64,000 nucleotides of DNA from Paraplanobispora takensis (GTDB lineage: Bacteria; Actinomycetota; Actinomycetes; Streptosporangiales; Streptosporangiaceae), in assembly GCF_016863195.1 (NCBI RefSeq), contig NZ_BOOK01000057.1, forward strand, positions 1 through 64,000, given 5' to 3'. Shown piece by piece: positions 14,925 to 23,487 of the stretch. The stretch's first letter is position 1. Each line of letters begins with the position of its first letter. The notes under the pieces are model-generated. The model saw only the letters and a program-made list of their open reading frames with translations. It was not told the origin of the DNA and did not search any database. Both the position numbers and the translations under genes were made by a program.

Positions 14925-16499
14925 ATGATCACATTGGATCGCCTGGTGAACGTGCTGGGCGGGTACGGGGTGCGGCTGTACGGCCGTGCCGAGGCACGCT
15001 CGGCGTGGCTGCGCAGCGTGGTGATGCCGGAGGCCGCCGACCGTCACGTCGCCGGCGACGTACTCCTGGCCGTCGGCGCCTCTTCTCTCGCCGAGGCGGT
15101 ACGGTGGGCGGCCGCGGCCGGGGCCACCGCGGTCCTGGTGCGCCCCACCGGGACGGACGCCGCAGGAGAAGGCCGCAGCGGCGCGGACCTCGAGCGGGAG
15201 GCCGCCGCGATCGGCGACCGGCACGGGATGGCCGTGTTGCTGGCCGACCCCGCCGTCTCATGGAGCCAGTTGGCCGGCGTGGTGTACGGGCTGGTGCTCG
15301 AGAGCCGCGAGACCGCCTCCGGACGCGGCCCGACCGACCTGTTCGCCCTGGCCGACAACCTGGCCGACGTCATCGGCGGAGCGGTGACCATCGAGGACCG
15401 GCACTCGCGGGTGCTGGCCTACTCCCGCTCCCAGCAGGCCGGTGATCCCGCCCGGCTGGAGACCATCCTCGCCCGGCGGGTCCCCGATCGGCTGCGTGAG
15501 CTGCTGCAGCGACAGGGGGTGTTCGCCCACCTGGCGGCGACGGACGAACCGGTGTTCGTCCCGGCCGACCCCGCGCAGGGCCTGACCGGGCGGATGGCGG
15601 TGGCGGTGCGGGCCGGCCAGGAACTGCTCGGTTCGGTATGGGTCAGCTGCGACAGAGCGCTGACCGGCGCCCACCGCCGCGCCCTGGCCGACGGCGCGCG
15701 CACGGTGGCTCTGCACCTGCTGCGCTCCCGGGCCAGCGCCGACCTGGAGCGGCAGGTGGAGTCCGACCTGGTCATCCGGTTGCTGGAGGGCGGCGCCGAC
15801 GCCGAGCCGGTGATCGGCCGGCTGGGCCTGGCGCCGCAGGCACTGCGCGTCATCGCCGTCCGCGCGTCCACCCCCGATGATCGCCACGCCGCGCTGCTGC
15901 TGGCCTTCGAGCAGGCCACCACCGGCTTCGGCTGGTCCAGGCCCGGGCGCAGCGCGCTGCTCGGCGACACGCTCTACACCATCCTGTCGGCCGAGCGGGC
16001 GGACGCGGCCCGGCAGTGGATCACGGCCCTGCGCTCCGAGCTGCCCGCCCGGGTGCGCGTCGCGGCCGGGATCGGCGCGCCCGCCGGGGTCGCGGAGCTG
16101 CCCGCCGGCCGCCAGGAGGCCGATGAATGCCTGGCGCTGCACGAAGGCGCCGACCCCGCAGCCGTCCCGCCCGCCTACGACGAGTCCTGGGACGACATCC
16201 TGCTGCGGCGGCTGCGCGCGGCCGCGGAGACCGGCCGGGCTCCGGCCCGCGGGCCGGTGAGCACGCTGCTGCGGCACGACACCCGTCACGGCACCGGCTT
16301 CGCCGCCACGCTGCGGGCCTGGCTGGAGGCCCAGGGCGATCTCACCCTGGCCGCCGAGCGCCTCGGCGTGCATCCCAACACCGTACGCAACCGGCTGCGC
16401 AGGATGGGCGAGCTCACCCCGCTGGACCTGGCCGACGCCCGCCAGCGCCTGGCCATGACCATCATGCTGGCCGCCTGCGCGGACGAACCCCGCCGATGA
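14925..16499 (+). CDS. PucR/CdaR-family transcriptional regulator
   Basis: 524 residues: an N-terminal PucR-type sensory domain (about 1-130), a central GGDEF-like CdaR region (about 270-400), and a C-terminal helix-turn-helix (GDLTLAAERLGVHPNTVRNRLRRM, about 480-505) characteristic of the family. ATG 14925 with GGAG at 14915 is used; the frame extends upstream through the hairpin but without a start signal. PucR-type proteins often activate purine, amino-acid or polyamine catabolism. The next gene on the same strand is a D-amino-acid dehydrogenase-like flavoenzyme, a plausible target. Confidence 0.87.
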   Translation: MITLDRLVNVLGGYGVRLYGRAEARSAWLRSVVMPEAADRHVAGDVLLAVGASSLAEAVRWAAAAGATAVLVRPTGTDAAGEGRSGADLEREAAAIGDRHGMAVLLADPAVSWSQLAGVVYGLVLESRETASGRGPTDLFALADNLADVIGGAVTIEDRHSRVLAYSRSQQAGDPARLETILARRVPDRLRELLQRQGVFAHLAATDEPVFVPADPAQGLTGRMAVAVRAGQELLGSVWVSCDRALTGAHRRALADGARTVALHLLRSRASADLERQVESDLVIRLLEGGADAEPVIGRLGLAPQALRVIAVRASTPDDRHAALLLAFEQATTGFGWSRPGRSALLGDTLYTILSAERADAARQWITALRSELPARVRVAAGIGAPAGVAELPAGRQEADECLALHEGADPAAVPPAYDESWDDILLRRLRAAAETGRAPARGPVSTLLRHDTRHGTGFAATLRAWLEAQGDLTLAAERLGVHPNTVRNRLRRMGELTPLDLADARQRLAMTIMLAACADEPRR

Positions 16500-16651
16500 C
16501 CCGGCGCAGGACCGCCGGCGGTTCCCGGCGACGGCGTTGTGCCGGATCCACAACGGCGGTCCCGCGATTGTCGATCGCCCACAACCTCGCCGGTCGTCAT
16601 CCGGGACACGCTGACTGTGACACCGGCATTCACACTCATCGGAGGTTGGAC

Positions 16652-17896
16652 ATGGTCGGCAACTGGCCGCGATCGGTGATCGTGGTGGGCGCGGGCATCG
16701 TGGGCCTGTCGACCGCGTGGTTCCTGCAGGAGCGCGGCGTGCAGGTCGACGTGATCGACCGCGGCGGCGTGGCGGCCGGCGCGTCCTGGGGCAACGCCGG
16801 CTGGATCGCGCCGGGCCTGGCCGTCCCGCTCAACGAACCCGCCGTCCTGCGCTACGGCCTGCGCTCGCTGCTGAACCCGGCCGCGCCGCTGCACGTGCCC
16901 GCGAGCCTCGACCCGGGCCTGTGGAGGTTCCTGGCCCGCTTCGCCGCCAACAGCCACTGGCGCTGCTGGACCCTCGCCGCGCGGGCCAACCTGCCGCTCA
17001 ACGACGAGTGCGTGGAGGCCTACGAGGTGCTCGCCGCCGACGGCGTGTCCGCACCGGTCGTCGCGGCGCCGATCACCGCCGCGTTCCGCACGCCCCGCCG
17101 AGCCGAGAACCTGCTGCGCGAGCTGCGCAGACTGGCGGCGATCGGCCAGCACGTCGAGCACACCGTGCTGGAGGGCGACCGGCTCGCCGAGCACGTCCCG
17201 CTCGCCGGCGAGGCGCTGACGGCGGGAGTGCGCATCGACGGCCAGCGTTACGTCGACCCGGGCGCCTTCGTACACGCCCTGGGCAAGGCCGTCATGCGAC
17301 GCGGTGCGACCGTGTACGCCGTCGAGGTCGACGAGGTGCGCACCGACGACAGGAAGGCGGTCGTCCGCTCGGCCAAGGGCACCGTCCTGTCCGCCGACGC
17401 GGTGGTGCTGGCCACCGGCGCGTGGCTGCCGCGCCTGGCCCGGCAGTGGGGCGTGCGCGTTCCCGTGCGGGCGGGCCGCGGCTACTCCTTCACCGTGCCG
17501 GTCGACCGCCCCGTCCCCTGCCCGGTCTACCTGCCCGAGGTGCGGGTCGCGTGCACGCCCTACCGGGGCGGGCTGCGGGTGGCGGGCACGATGGAGTTCC
17601 GCGACCCGGACGCCCCGCAGGTGCCCGCGCGGCTGGAGGCCGTCATCGCCTCCGCCCGTCCCCTCCTGCGGGGTGTGCGCTGGGAGGAACGCACCGACGC
17701 CTGGGTGGGGCCCCGCCCCGTCACCCCGGACGGGCGGCCGCTCATCGGCGCGACGGTGGCCCCCACCGTCTACGTGGCGGGCGGCCACGGCATGTGGGGC
17801 CTGGCCCACGGCCCCGTCACCGGCCGGCTGCTGGCCGAGCAGATCACCACCGGCAAGCAGCCCGCCGCCCTGGCCGGCTTCGATCCCCTGCGCTGA
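16652..17896 (+). CDS. FAD-dependent D-amino-acid dehydrogenase-like oxidoreductase
   Basis: 414 residues of the DAO/DadA family. The N-terminal dinucleotide fold has VIVVGAGIVGLSTAWFL (about 8-24) with Glu/Asp at the end of strand 2 (VDVIDRG). AGASWGNAGWI follows as in DadA; the C-terminal FAD motif is DGRPLIGAT...YVAGGHGMWGLAHGP. Family members oxidatively deaminate D-amino acids or related imino acids. GGAGG (16641-16645) precedes ATG 16652. It follows the PucR gene by 152 bp, so probably has its own promoter under PucR control (inference). Confidence 0.85.
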   Translation: MVGNWPRSVIVVGAGIVGLSTAWFLQERGVQVDVIDRGGVAAGASWGNAGWIAPGLAVPLNEPAVLRYGLRSLLNPAAPLHVPASLDPGLWRFLARFAANSHWRCWTLAARANLPLNDECVEAYEVLAADGVSAPVVAAPITAAFRTPRRAENLLRELRRLAAIGQHVEHTVLEGDRLAEHVPLAGEALTAGVRIDGQRYVDPGAFVHALGKAVMRRGATVYAVEVDEVRTDDRKAVVRSAKGTVLSADAVVLATGAWLPRLARQWGVRVPVRAGRGYSFTVPVDRPVPCPVYLPEVRVACTPYRGGLRVAGTMEFRDPDAPQVPARLEAVIASARPLLRGVRWEERTDAWVGPRPVTPDGRPLIGATVAPTVYVAGGHGMWGLAHGPVTGRLLAEQITTGKQPAALAGFDPLR

Positions 17897-17937
17897 CTTC
17901 GGAGGCGGTCGCGGACCGGGTGCGCCGGGCCGTGGCT

Positions 17938-18588
17938 CTACTTCCGGCGAGCTTCGAGCGCGTCCAGGATCAGGTCCAGGCCGTAGCCGAACTCGGCCGT
18001 GTAGTCGTAGCCCGGTCGCAGGGCGTGATCGACGATCATCTCGGTGAGGTACGGCAGCTCGTCCGCCGGCAGGTTCTCCAGGATGCCGCCGGCCACCTCC
18101 TTGACCTCGTCCGGCGTCATCACCGGCAGATTCACCTCCTGGATCACGAACCCGCTGATGTAGCTGTCGATGAGCGAGATGGCGTGCGCGGCCATCGGCA
18201 GCGTGAACCCCGCCCTGCGCAGGACGCCGAGAACGGCGTCGTGGTGGCGTAGCGTCGCCGGCCCCGGGGTGCGGCGGGAGTCCACGAGGCCGAGAGCCCA
18301 GCTGTGCCGTGACAGGACCGAGCGCGCGGAGGAGGCGCGCGCACGGATCGCGTCGCGCCAGTCGCCGCACCCGGCGTCGGGGAGCTCGATCGCCGCGAAC
18401 ACCACGTCGACCACGCCGTCGAGGATCGCGTCCTTGTTCGGCACATGGTGGTAGAGAGACATCGCCTCCACGCCCAGTTCCTGCGCCACCCGCCGCATCG
18501 TGATCGCCTCCGCGCCGCCGCGGTCCGCGACCCGGATCGCGGCCTCCAGCACGCGATCTCTACTGAGCGGTCGCCGTGGCGGGGGCAC
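17938..18588 (-). CDS. TetR-family transcriptional repressor
   Basis: About 216 residues. The DNA-binding domain (RDRVLEAAIRVADRGGAEAITMRRVAQELGVEAMSLYHHVPNKDAIL) is classic TetR, and the C-terminal part resembles the TetR_C ligand-binding domain. GTG 18588 is chosen because GGAG lies five bases upstream; the frame extends to a TTG at 18618 that lies hard against the operator. The gene is divergent from the F420-type nitroreductase at 18736, with a two-palindrome operator in between that probably controls both. Confidence 0.88.
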   Translation of the reverse strand: MPPPRRPLSRDRVLEAAIRVADRGGAEAITMRRVAQELGVEAMSLYHHVPNKDAILDGVVDVVFAAIELPDAGCGDWRDAIRARASSARSVLSRHSWALGLVDSRRTPGPATLRHHDAVLGVLRRAGFTLPMAAHAISLIDSYISGFVIQEVNLPVMTPDEVKEVAGGILENLPADELPYLTEMIVDHALRPGYDYTAEFGYGLDLILDALEARRK

Positions 18589-18619
18589 CGGCACTCCAGG
18601 ATCCGAACACGTTGACAAC

Positions 18620-18652
18620 CTTACACCTGTAAGTCAGCCTTACAGGTGTAAG
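18620..18652. promoter_or_regulatory. TetR operator: paired palindromes
   Basis: CTTACACCTGTAAG (18620-18633) and its exact inverse CTTACAGGTGTAAG (18639-18652) are separated by 5 bp. Each half-site is itself nearly palindromic, so two TetR dimers could bind side by side. It lies between the divergent TetR and nitroreductase genes. Confidence 0.85.
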
Positions 18653-18735
18653 TCCCCCGGAATGGGGCCAGCTGCGAGCTCGACGAACATCCGACCCGTG
18701 ACCACGCCCCGCCGGGGCGGGAGAAGGAGGTCCCG

Positions 18736-19110
18736 ATGCCGATGCCGAAGTGGTGGGGGCACGTGAACAAGCGGGTGTTCAACCCGCTCACCATGGCGCT
18801 CGGCAAGTCGCCGGTGCTGATCCACGTCGGTCGCGTCTCCGGCGCGACGTACCGCACGCCGCTCGACGCGCATCCCGTCGACGGCGGCTACCTGTTCATC
18901 CTGGTGTACGGATCGGGCTCGGACTGGGTGCGGAACGTCCTGGCGGCCGGCGGTGCGCGGCTGCGGGTCGACGGGCGGGAGGTGGAACTCGCCGCCCCGC
19001 GCCTCCTGGGGGAGGCCGAGGCGTTCCGGGCCCTCTCCGAGGAGGTGACGCGCCCGCCGAGGCTGCTGCGCATCACCGAGTTCCTCCGCATGGACCTGGT
19101 CACAGCCTGA
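18736..19110 (+). CDS. F420-dependent nitroreductase-family (Ddn-like) protein
   Basis: 124 residues of the deazaflavin (F420)-dependent nitroreductase family: short basic start, then SPVLIHVGRVSGATYRTPL, GSGSDWVRNVLAAGGARLRVDGREVEL, and the hydrophobic C-terminus LLRITEFLRMDLV. Family members reduce quinones or nitro compounds with reduced F420. AAGGAGG precedes ATG 18736 at ideal spacing. Under probable control of the divergent TetR regulator, as in efflux/detoxification pairs. Confidence 0.87.
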   Translation: MPMPKWWGHVNKRVFNPLTMALGKSPVLIHVGRVSGATYRTPLDAHPVDGGYLFILVYGSGSDWVRNVLAAGGARLRVDGREVELAAPRLLGEAEAFRALSEEVTRPPRLLRITEFLRMDLVTA

Positions 19111-19269
19111 CGGGGGGCGGCACGGGGGGCGGCACGGCCCGGGCCGCACGCCGGGACGGCCGCCGCAGGCCCTCATCGAATATGCAGCGCCTCCCGGACC
19201 CCCGTTGCCCCTCCCGCCCGGAGCGCTCACCATGTGCGTACCGACGCAAGCCAGAAGGGAGCGCGGGGT

Positions 19270-19836
19270 ATGCCCAGGTTCGATGCCCTTCCCGCACCCG
19301 TCCGGGAGGACTGCATATGTCTCCTGGAGGCCGGGCTGGAGGCCGCGTCCGCCGGATGGACCCGGCACTCGGGAGTCCCCATCCTCACGGTCACCCTGCA
19401 CGACGCCTGCGAGATACGGGTGAGGCGGGCGCGATACGCCGACTACGCCTTCGGGGACCCGTGGGACCCCATGGACCCGGTGGAGATGAGCGCGCACCCC
19501 CTGCTGGCCGAGGCCCGGTGCGGCGCCCTGGTGTACGGGGACCGCGTCCACCGGCACCACTCGGGCCGCCTGCTCAGGTCGGCGCTGTCCACGCTGGGCG
19601 TGGAGGCTCCACACGAACCGGACAAGGCGGTGAAGATCCAGGTGGTGCACACGGCCGTCGCCCCAGGCGCCCCGGACCCCGCGATCTTCAAATTCCGCAT
19701 CGCGGGAAGCGGGCCCGCGCCCGCGCGGCTCCGCTACGCGGAAAGCCCGCAGCAGATTCTCGGGGCGCTGGAGCGGCCCGTGGCGCTGAGGCTGGACTGT
19801 CGGCCCGGAGACACCATCACGCTGACCCCGGCCTGA
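19270..19836 (+). CDS. Hypothetical protein
   Basis: 188 residues, no signal peptide or membrane segment. Strong third-position GC supports coding. Features seen: a N-terminal helix (CICLLEAGLEAASAGWTRH), acidic stretch GDPWDPMDPVEMSAHPLLAEARCG, and a C-terminal all-beta part ending GDTITLTPA. GGGAG precedes ATG 19270 by nine bases; a GTG at 19234 is an alternative. I do not recognise a family. Convergent with the winged-helix gene. Confidence 0.6.
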   Translation: MPRFDALPAPVREDCICLLEAGLEAASAGWTRHSGVPILTVTLHDACEIRVRRARYADYAFGDPWDPMDPVEMSAHPLLAEARCGALVYGDRVHRHHSGRLLRSALSTLGVEAPHEPDKAVKIQVVHTAVAPGAPDPAIFKFRIAGSGPAPARLRYAESPQQILGALERPVALRLDCRPGDTITLTPA

Positions 19837-19887
19837 TCACGCTCCCCGCGGTCGGGGTGGATCCGCGAGAGCAGGCCGGGGCGGTCG

Positions 19888-20235
19888 TCATCGCCCGGGC
19901 ACGTGGCGGACCGCGGGGGCGTCGTCGGACAGGTCGCGCTGGGTGAACAGGTCGATGAGCAGCCGCACCGGCAGGTCGGCCTCGGTCGGATAGCGGAACC
20001 CGCGCTCGGGGTTGAGGGTGTAGTGGTTGCGGCGGCCGATTTTACCGCGGGTCAGATAGCCCTCCTGGTGCAGGTCGGACACGATGCCCTGCACGGCGCG
20101 CTCGGTGATGCCGATGCGGGTGGCGATGTCGCGCAGGCGCACCTGCGGATCGCGGGCGATCTCCACCAGCACCCGGGCGTGGTGGGTCAGAAACGTCCAA
20201 GTGGAGGCGGGCTCACCGGAGCCGGGTGGGGCCAT
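19888..20235 (-). CDS. Winged-helix (MarR/IclR-like) DNA-binding protein
   Basis: 115 residues. ILARDPQVRLRDIATRIGI-like text (as EIARDPQVRLRDIATRIGI) and AVQGIVSDLHQEGYLTRGKIGRRNHYTL form a helix-turn-helix plus wing; the C-terminus is a short helix LLIDLFTQRDL. This is a widespread actinomycete type with regulatory function but no defined ligand. ATG 20235 is close to the ribosome-like AAGAGAGGTC. Same strand as the Roadblock gene but separated by 329 bp with a strong hairpin, so probably an independent unit. Confidence 0.8.
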   Translation of the reverse strand: MAPPGSGEPASTWTFLTHHARVLVEIARDPQVRLRDIATRIGITERAVQGIVSDLHQEGYLTRGKIGRRNHYTLNPERGFRYPTEADLPVRLLIDLFTQRDLSDDAPAVRHVPGR

Positions 20236-20407
20236 GTGACCTCTCTTCGGGGCCAGCTGATCCGGCCGGGGGGGCGTCGATGACGGACCATCTCTACCAC
20301 AGCATTCCCACCGGAAGTACTTTTCCGGTAATAGAATTCTTCAATAATGGCGCCGGTGAGATGGTGTCGGCCAATCGGTCCCGTATCCGAATGGGAGTCC
20401 ACGTGCC

Positions 20408-20450
20408 GACTCCACGGCGCCGGCGGGGTACACGCCGGCGCCGTGGAGTC
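20408..20450 (-). terminator. Perfect 18-bp hairpin downstream of the Roadblock gene
   Basis: 20408-20425 pairs exactly with 20433-20450 around a 7-nt loop. It sits in the 329-bp gap (20236-20564), about 115 bases past the Roadblock stop, and is a likely terminator for it. The rest of the gap has an AT-rich patch at about 20315-20345 that may hold the promoter of the winged-helix gene. Confidence 0.65.
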
Positions 20451-20564
20451 CGGATATACCGGGTGGTGCGCTCGACGGGGAAGAGACTTTCGGGAATGGC
20501 GGACGGCGGCACGCCGTATTGCGGTGCGGCCCGCACCCGGCCGGGCGCGGGCCGCACCGGCGGC

Positions 20565-20936
20565 TCAGACCTCGAGTTTCTCCTCGATGGCGCGCAGAGT
20601 ATGCCGCGCCAGCGCCAGATTGGACCGGTTGCGGTCGAGTGCGAGATACAGGAAGAGCCCCTTGCCGCTACGGCCGGTGATCGGCCGGATCACGTGGTAC
20701 TGGCTGGTGAGGGTGATGAGGATGTCCTCGATGGCGTCCTTGAGGCCCAGGGAGTCCATGGTGCGGAGCTTGGCCTTGACGACCTCGGTGTTGCCGGCCG
20801 CCGCCACCTGGAGATCCAGGCCCTTGGAGCCGCCGAGCGCGCCCAGCGCCATCCCGCTGTCGTAGTCCACGACCGCCGCACCGAGGGCGCCGTCGATCGC
20901 CATCATCTCCTTGAGGGAGACCTCCATGCTGGCCAT
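20565..20936 (-). CDS. Roadblock/LC7-domain protein
   Basis: 123 residues covering one Roadblock/LC7 domain: AIDGALGAAVVDYDSGMALGALGG at the start, NTEVVKAKLRTMDSLGL and EDILITLTSQYHVIRPI in the middle, and ALARHTLRAIEEKLEV at the end. Roadblock proteins regulate small GTPases of the MglA type; in actinomycetes they often sit in conservons with a kinase, DUF742 protein and GTPase. Here none of those partners is adjacent, so this is a solitary copy. ATG 20936 is preceded by GGAGG-like GAGGAATC. Confidence 0.8.
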   Translation of the reverse strand: MASMEVSLKEMMAIDGALGAAVVDYDSGMALGALGGSKGLDLQVAAAGNTEVVKAKLRTMDSLGLKDAIEDILITLTSQYHVIRPITGRSGKGLFLYLALDRNRSNLALARHTLRAIEEKLEV

Positions 20937-21301
20937 TGATTCCTCCGATTACTGGGTGCACATGGGCCGGCTTGACCAGAAAAGCGTTATCGGTCAGCGT
21001 AGAGGTCCCCGGCGGATGCCACGCGAGCCCGCCGGCCGGGATATACGACAAGGGACAGAATTCAAATACCAAGTAGAAAGATCCGCATCCCGGATGAACC
21101 GTCGATGCAGGTCCCGGGCGGCGAGTGCTTTTTTCCTCAGACGGGACGGACGGCCGATTCCGTCGATAGAAAATTCCTGAACCGAATTTCCGGAATCTTC
21201 ATTCTTCACTTATGTCCCCGAACTCATTTCCTATGTTCCCGAGCCGAGGACGCATATGAGACCGCGCGCCGTACGGCACTCGGGCGCTCCGTCGCCGGCT
21301 C
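20937..21301. other. Intergenic region, AT-rich near 21165-21250
   Basis: No gene recognised. The stretch around 21168-21240 is unusually AT-rich (GAAAATTCC, GAATTTCCGGAATCTTC) and includes the short inverted repeat GGAATTT/AAATTCC-like halves; it could contain regulatory sites, but no promoter can be assigned with confidence. Confidence 0.4.
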
Positions 21302-22063
21302 CTACGACTGGTGGCGGGCCAGTTCCAGGGCGTCGTGGGCGCTGAAGACCTCCACCCGGGAGGGCAGCTCCCGCAGCCGTGCCAGGTTGGCCAGGCGCTG
21401 GGCGTGGTCGACGGCGACGGCGCGCTGGGCGGCGCGCAGCATCAGGGGGCAGCGCGGCGGCGTGCCGATCTCACCGTGGAAGTAGTAGGCGTCCCCGGCG
21501 TGCAGCAGCCAGCCCGCGCCGGTGTCCACCGCCACCCCGGAGTGGCCGCGGGTGTGACCGGCCAGCGGGACCAGGGCCAGGCCGTCGACCCCCTCCAGCG
21601 GCCGGGCACGCAGGCCGAACAGCTCCTCGCCGGCGTCGTCGTAGGTCATCCAGTCGGGGTGGTGTGCCCACTGGGCGGGCAGATAGCGGCGGCGTTCGCC
21701 GGCGGTGACCGGGTGGACGGCGGCGGCCAGCTCGGCGGCGTGCAGGTGCACCCGGGCGCGGGGGAAGTCGCGCAGGCCGCCGGCGTGGTCGGGGTCGAGG
21801 TGTGTCAGCACGATGTGGCGCACGTCCCCGGGGTCCAGGCCGAGCTCCCGGATCCGGTTCAGGGCGGCCTCGGCCGGGTCCAGGGTGGGGCGGACCATCC
21901 GGGTGAAGCCGCGCGCCAGCCGGTCCTCGCCCACGGCGAAGCCGGTGTCGACCAGCACCAGGTCACCGCCGGTCTCGATGAGCAGGCAGTGGGCGACCAT
22001 GCGGGGTGAGGCCGGCGGGAGCATCGTCCCGCAGTTGAGGTGGTGTACCTTCACCCCGCACAT
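21302..22063 (-). CDS. MBL-fold metallo-hydrolase (lactonase-like)
   Basis: 253 residues with the metallo-beta-lactamase fold: DTGFAV, the metal motif THLDPDHAGG (HxDxDH form of HxHxDH), LAGHTRGHSGV and LHAGDAYYF. The arrangement resembles quorum-quenching lactonases and related hydrolases, but substrate cannot be inferred. ATG 22063 starts the protein MCGVKVHHLNCGTM; no strong ribosome site is visible. It follows the L,D-transpeptidase gene by 63 bp on the same strand. Confidence 0.8.
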   Translation of the reverse strand: MCGVKVHHLNCGTMLPPASPRMVAHCLLIETGGDLVLVDTGFAVGEDRLARGFTRMVRPTLDPAEAALNRIRELGLDPGDVRHIVLTHLDPDHAGGLRDFPRARVHLHAAELAAAVHPVTAGERRRYLPAQWAHHPDWMTYDDAGEELFGLRARPLEGVDGLALVPLAGHTRGHSGVAVDTGAGWLLHAGDAYYFHGEIGTPPRCPLMLRAAQRAVAVDHAQRLANLARLRELPSRVEVFSAHDALELARHQS

Positions 22064-22126
22064 ACTGACCGGCGGGGGGCCGCCCGGCCAGCCGGTGTGA
22101 TCCAGATCACCCCGGCGTGCGCAGGA

Positions 22127-23350
22127 TCACCCGGAGGCGCCGGCGGCCAGGGCGCTTCCCTTCTTCCACTCCTTGAACGACAGCTGCCAGTAGCTCCAGC
22201 CGTTGTTCCACTCCACCTCGCGGTCGGTGCCCTTGATGATGACCACGTCACCGCGCTGGGCGATGTCGTAGAACCACTTGGCCTGGTCGGGGCGGGCGTT
22301 GATGCAGCCGTGGCTGACGTTGCGCCGGCCCTGGGCCCAGACGTTGTTCTTGGCGTGGACGTACTCGCCGCTGTTGGAGAAGCGCACGGCGTGGTTGATC
22401 ATCACGTCGTAGTACTCCGGGTGGCCCTTCTCGAAGCCGGGGGAGATCATCCGCTCGGGGTTGGACTTGCCCATGGTCAGGTGCACGCCGCTGGTGGTGG
22501 TGTAGGCCCGGGTGGTGGCCATGCCCGCGCTGATGAGCATCTTCTTGGCGACCTTGCCGTCCCGCTTGACGATCATGGTGTGCTTGCGGGTGTCGATGTA
22601 GGAGATCTGGGACGCGCCGATGTTGATGGTCTTGGTGAAGTCCTCGACCCCGTACATGTTCTTGGCGCCCTGCACCCCCTCGAGGTGGGCGGTGAAGGTG
22701 ACCTTCTGGTGGGCCTTCCAGTACTTCCGCGTGCGGTAGATCACGGTCTTGTCGTCGATCCACCGCCAGGCCCCCACGGCGGGCTTCTCGGAGGTGACCT
22801 CCAGCGCCTCCTCGACGTTGGCCTTGCCTGCCTTGGAGGGGATCGGGTTGTTGAAGGTGACGATGATCGGGGCCCCCACGCCGACCTTCTCCCCCTTGAC
22901 CGCCGGGGTCACGTCGGCCACGGCCAGCTCGATCTCCGGCTTGAGCGTGGTGAAGCTGCTGCTGGCGGTGGTGCCGCCCGCGGCGGTCGCCGAGACGGTG
23001 TAGTCGCTGGCGGGCTTGAGCGGCGCCTTGGAGACCCACTTGGTACGGCCGGCGTCGAAGTCGCCCTCGACCTCCTCGCCGCCGCTCTCGACCGTGACCT
23101 GCTCCAGCGGGCCGCCGTCGGCGGTCACGACGACCTTCTTGTCCGGGCGGACGGTGGAGCTGCCCTCCGTGGGGCTGATCTTTATGACCGGGGCGGCCGG
23201 GGCCGACTGCGCCTGCTTGCCGGGCTCCCCGTTGGCGGCGGAGGGTGTGCCTGCCGGCTCGTCGGAGCATGAGGCGGTCAGCAGGGCGGTGACCGCCACA
23301 GCCAGTCCGGCCACCGGCATCCTCAGGCGTCGGCTTTCAACGTTCAGCAC
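22127..23350 (-). CDS. Lipoprotein L,D-transpeptidase with Ig-like domains
   Basis: About 407 residues. Signal peptide with lipobox LLTAS-C, then a disordered linker, two Ig-like beta domains (about 50-140 and 145-250) and a C-terminal YkuD catalytic domain with SHGCINARPDQ (nucleophile Cys) and the preceding HAVRF. This is the LdtMt2-type architecture making 3-3 crosslinks in peptidoglycan at the outer face of the membrane. GTG 23350 is preferred because GGGGAGAG lies upstream; ATG 23365 is in frame but has a weak site. The final segment NNGWSYWQLSFKEWKKG matches the C-terminal subdomain of actinobacterial enzymes. Confidence 0.92.
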   Translation of the reverse strand: MLNVESRRLRMPVAGLAVAVTALLTASCSDEPAGTPSAANGEPGKQAQSAPAAPVIKISPTEGSSTVRPDKKVVVTADGGPLEQVTVESGGEEVEGDFDAGRTKWVSKAPLKPASDYTVSATAAGGTTASSSFTTLKPEIELAVADVTPAVKGEKVGVGAPIIVTFNNPIPSKAGKANVEEALEVTSEKPAVGAWRWIDDKTVIYRTRKYWKAHQKVTFTAHLEGVQGAKNMYGVEDFTKTINIGASQISYIDTRKHTMIVKRDGKVAKKMLISAGMATTRAYTTTSGVHLTMGKSNPERMISPGFEKGHPEYYDVMINHAVRFSNSGEYVHAKNNVWAQGRRNVSHGCINARPDQAKWFYDIAQRGDVVIIKGTDREVEWNNGWSYWQLSFKEWKKGSALAAGASG

Positions 23351-23425
23351 AAAGCTCTCCCCCATAGTGCAAACTCGTCCAAAAACACTAATAGGAGATG
23401 CGCATAGGACGCGACGGGTTCAGCC

Positions 23426-23454
23426 TGGAAAGGTTACATTTTGGCTACTTTCCA
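23426..23454. promoter_or_regulatory. Inverted repeat upstream of the L,D-transpeptidase
   Basis: TGGAAAG (23426-23432) and CTTTCCA (23448-23454) flank an AT-rich 15-bp centre, about 75 bp upstream of the start. It is a candidate regulator site; no binding protein can be named. Confidence 0.4.
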
Positions 23455-23487
23455 TGGTCAACGTCCTGCCGACTCTGAGTAAACCTG

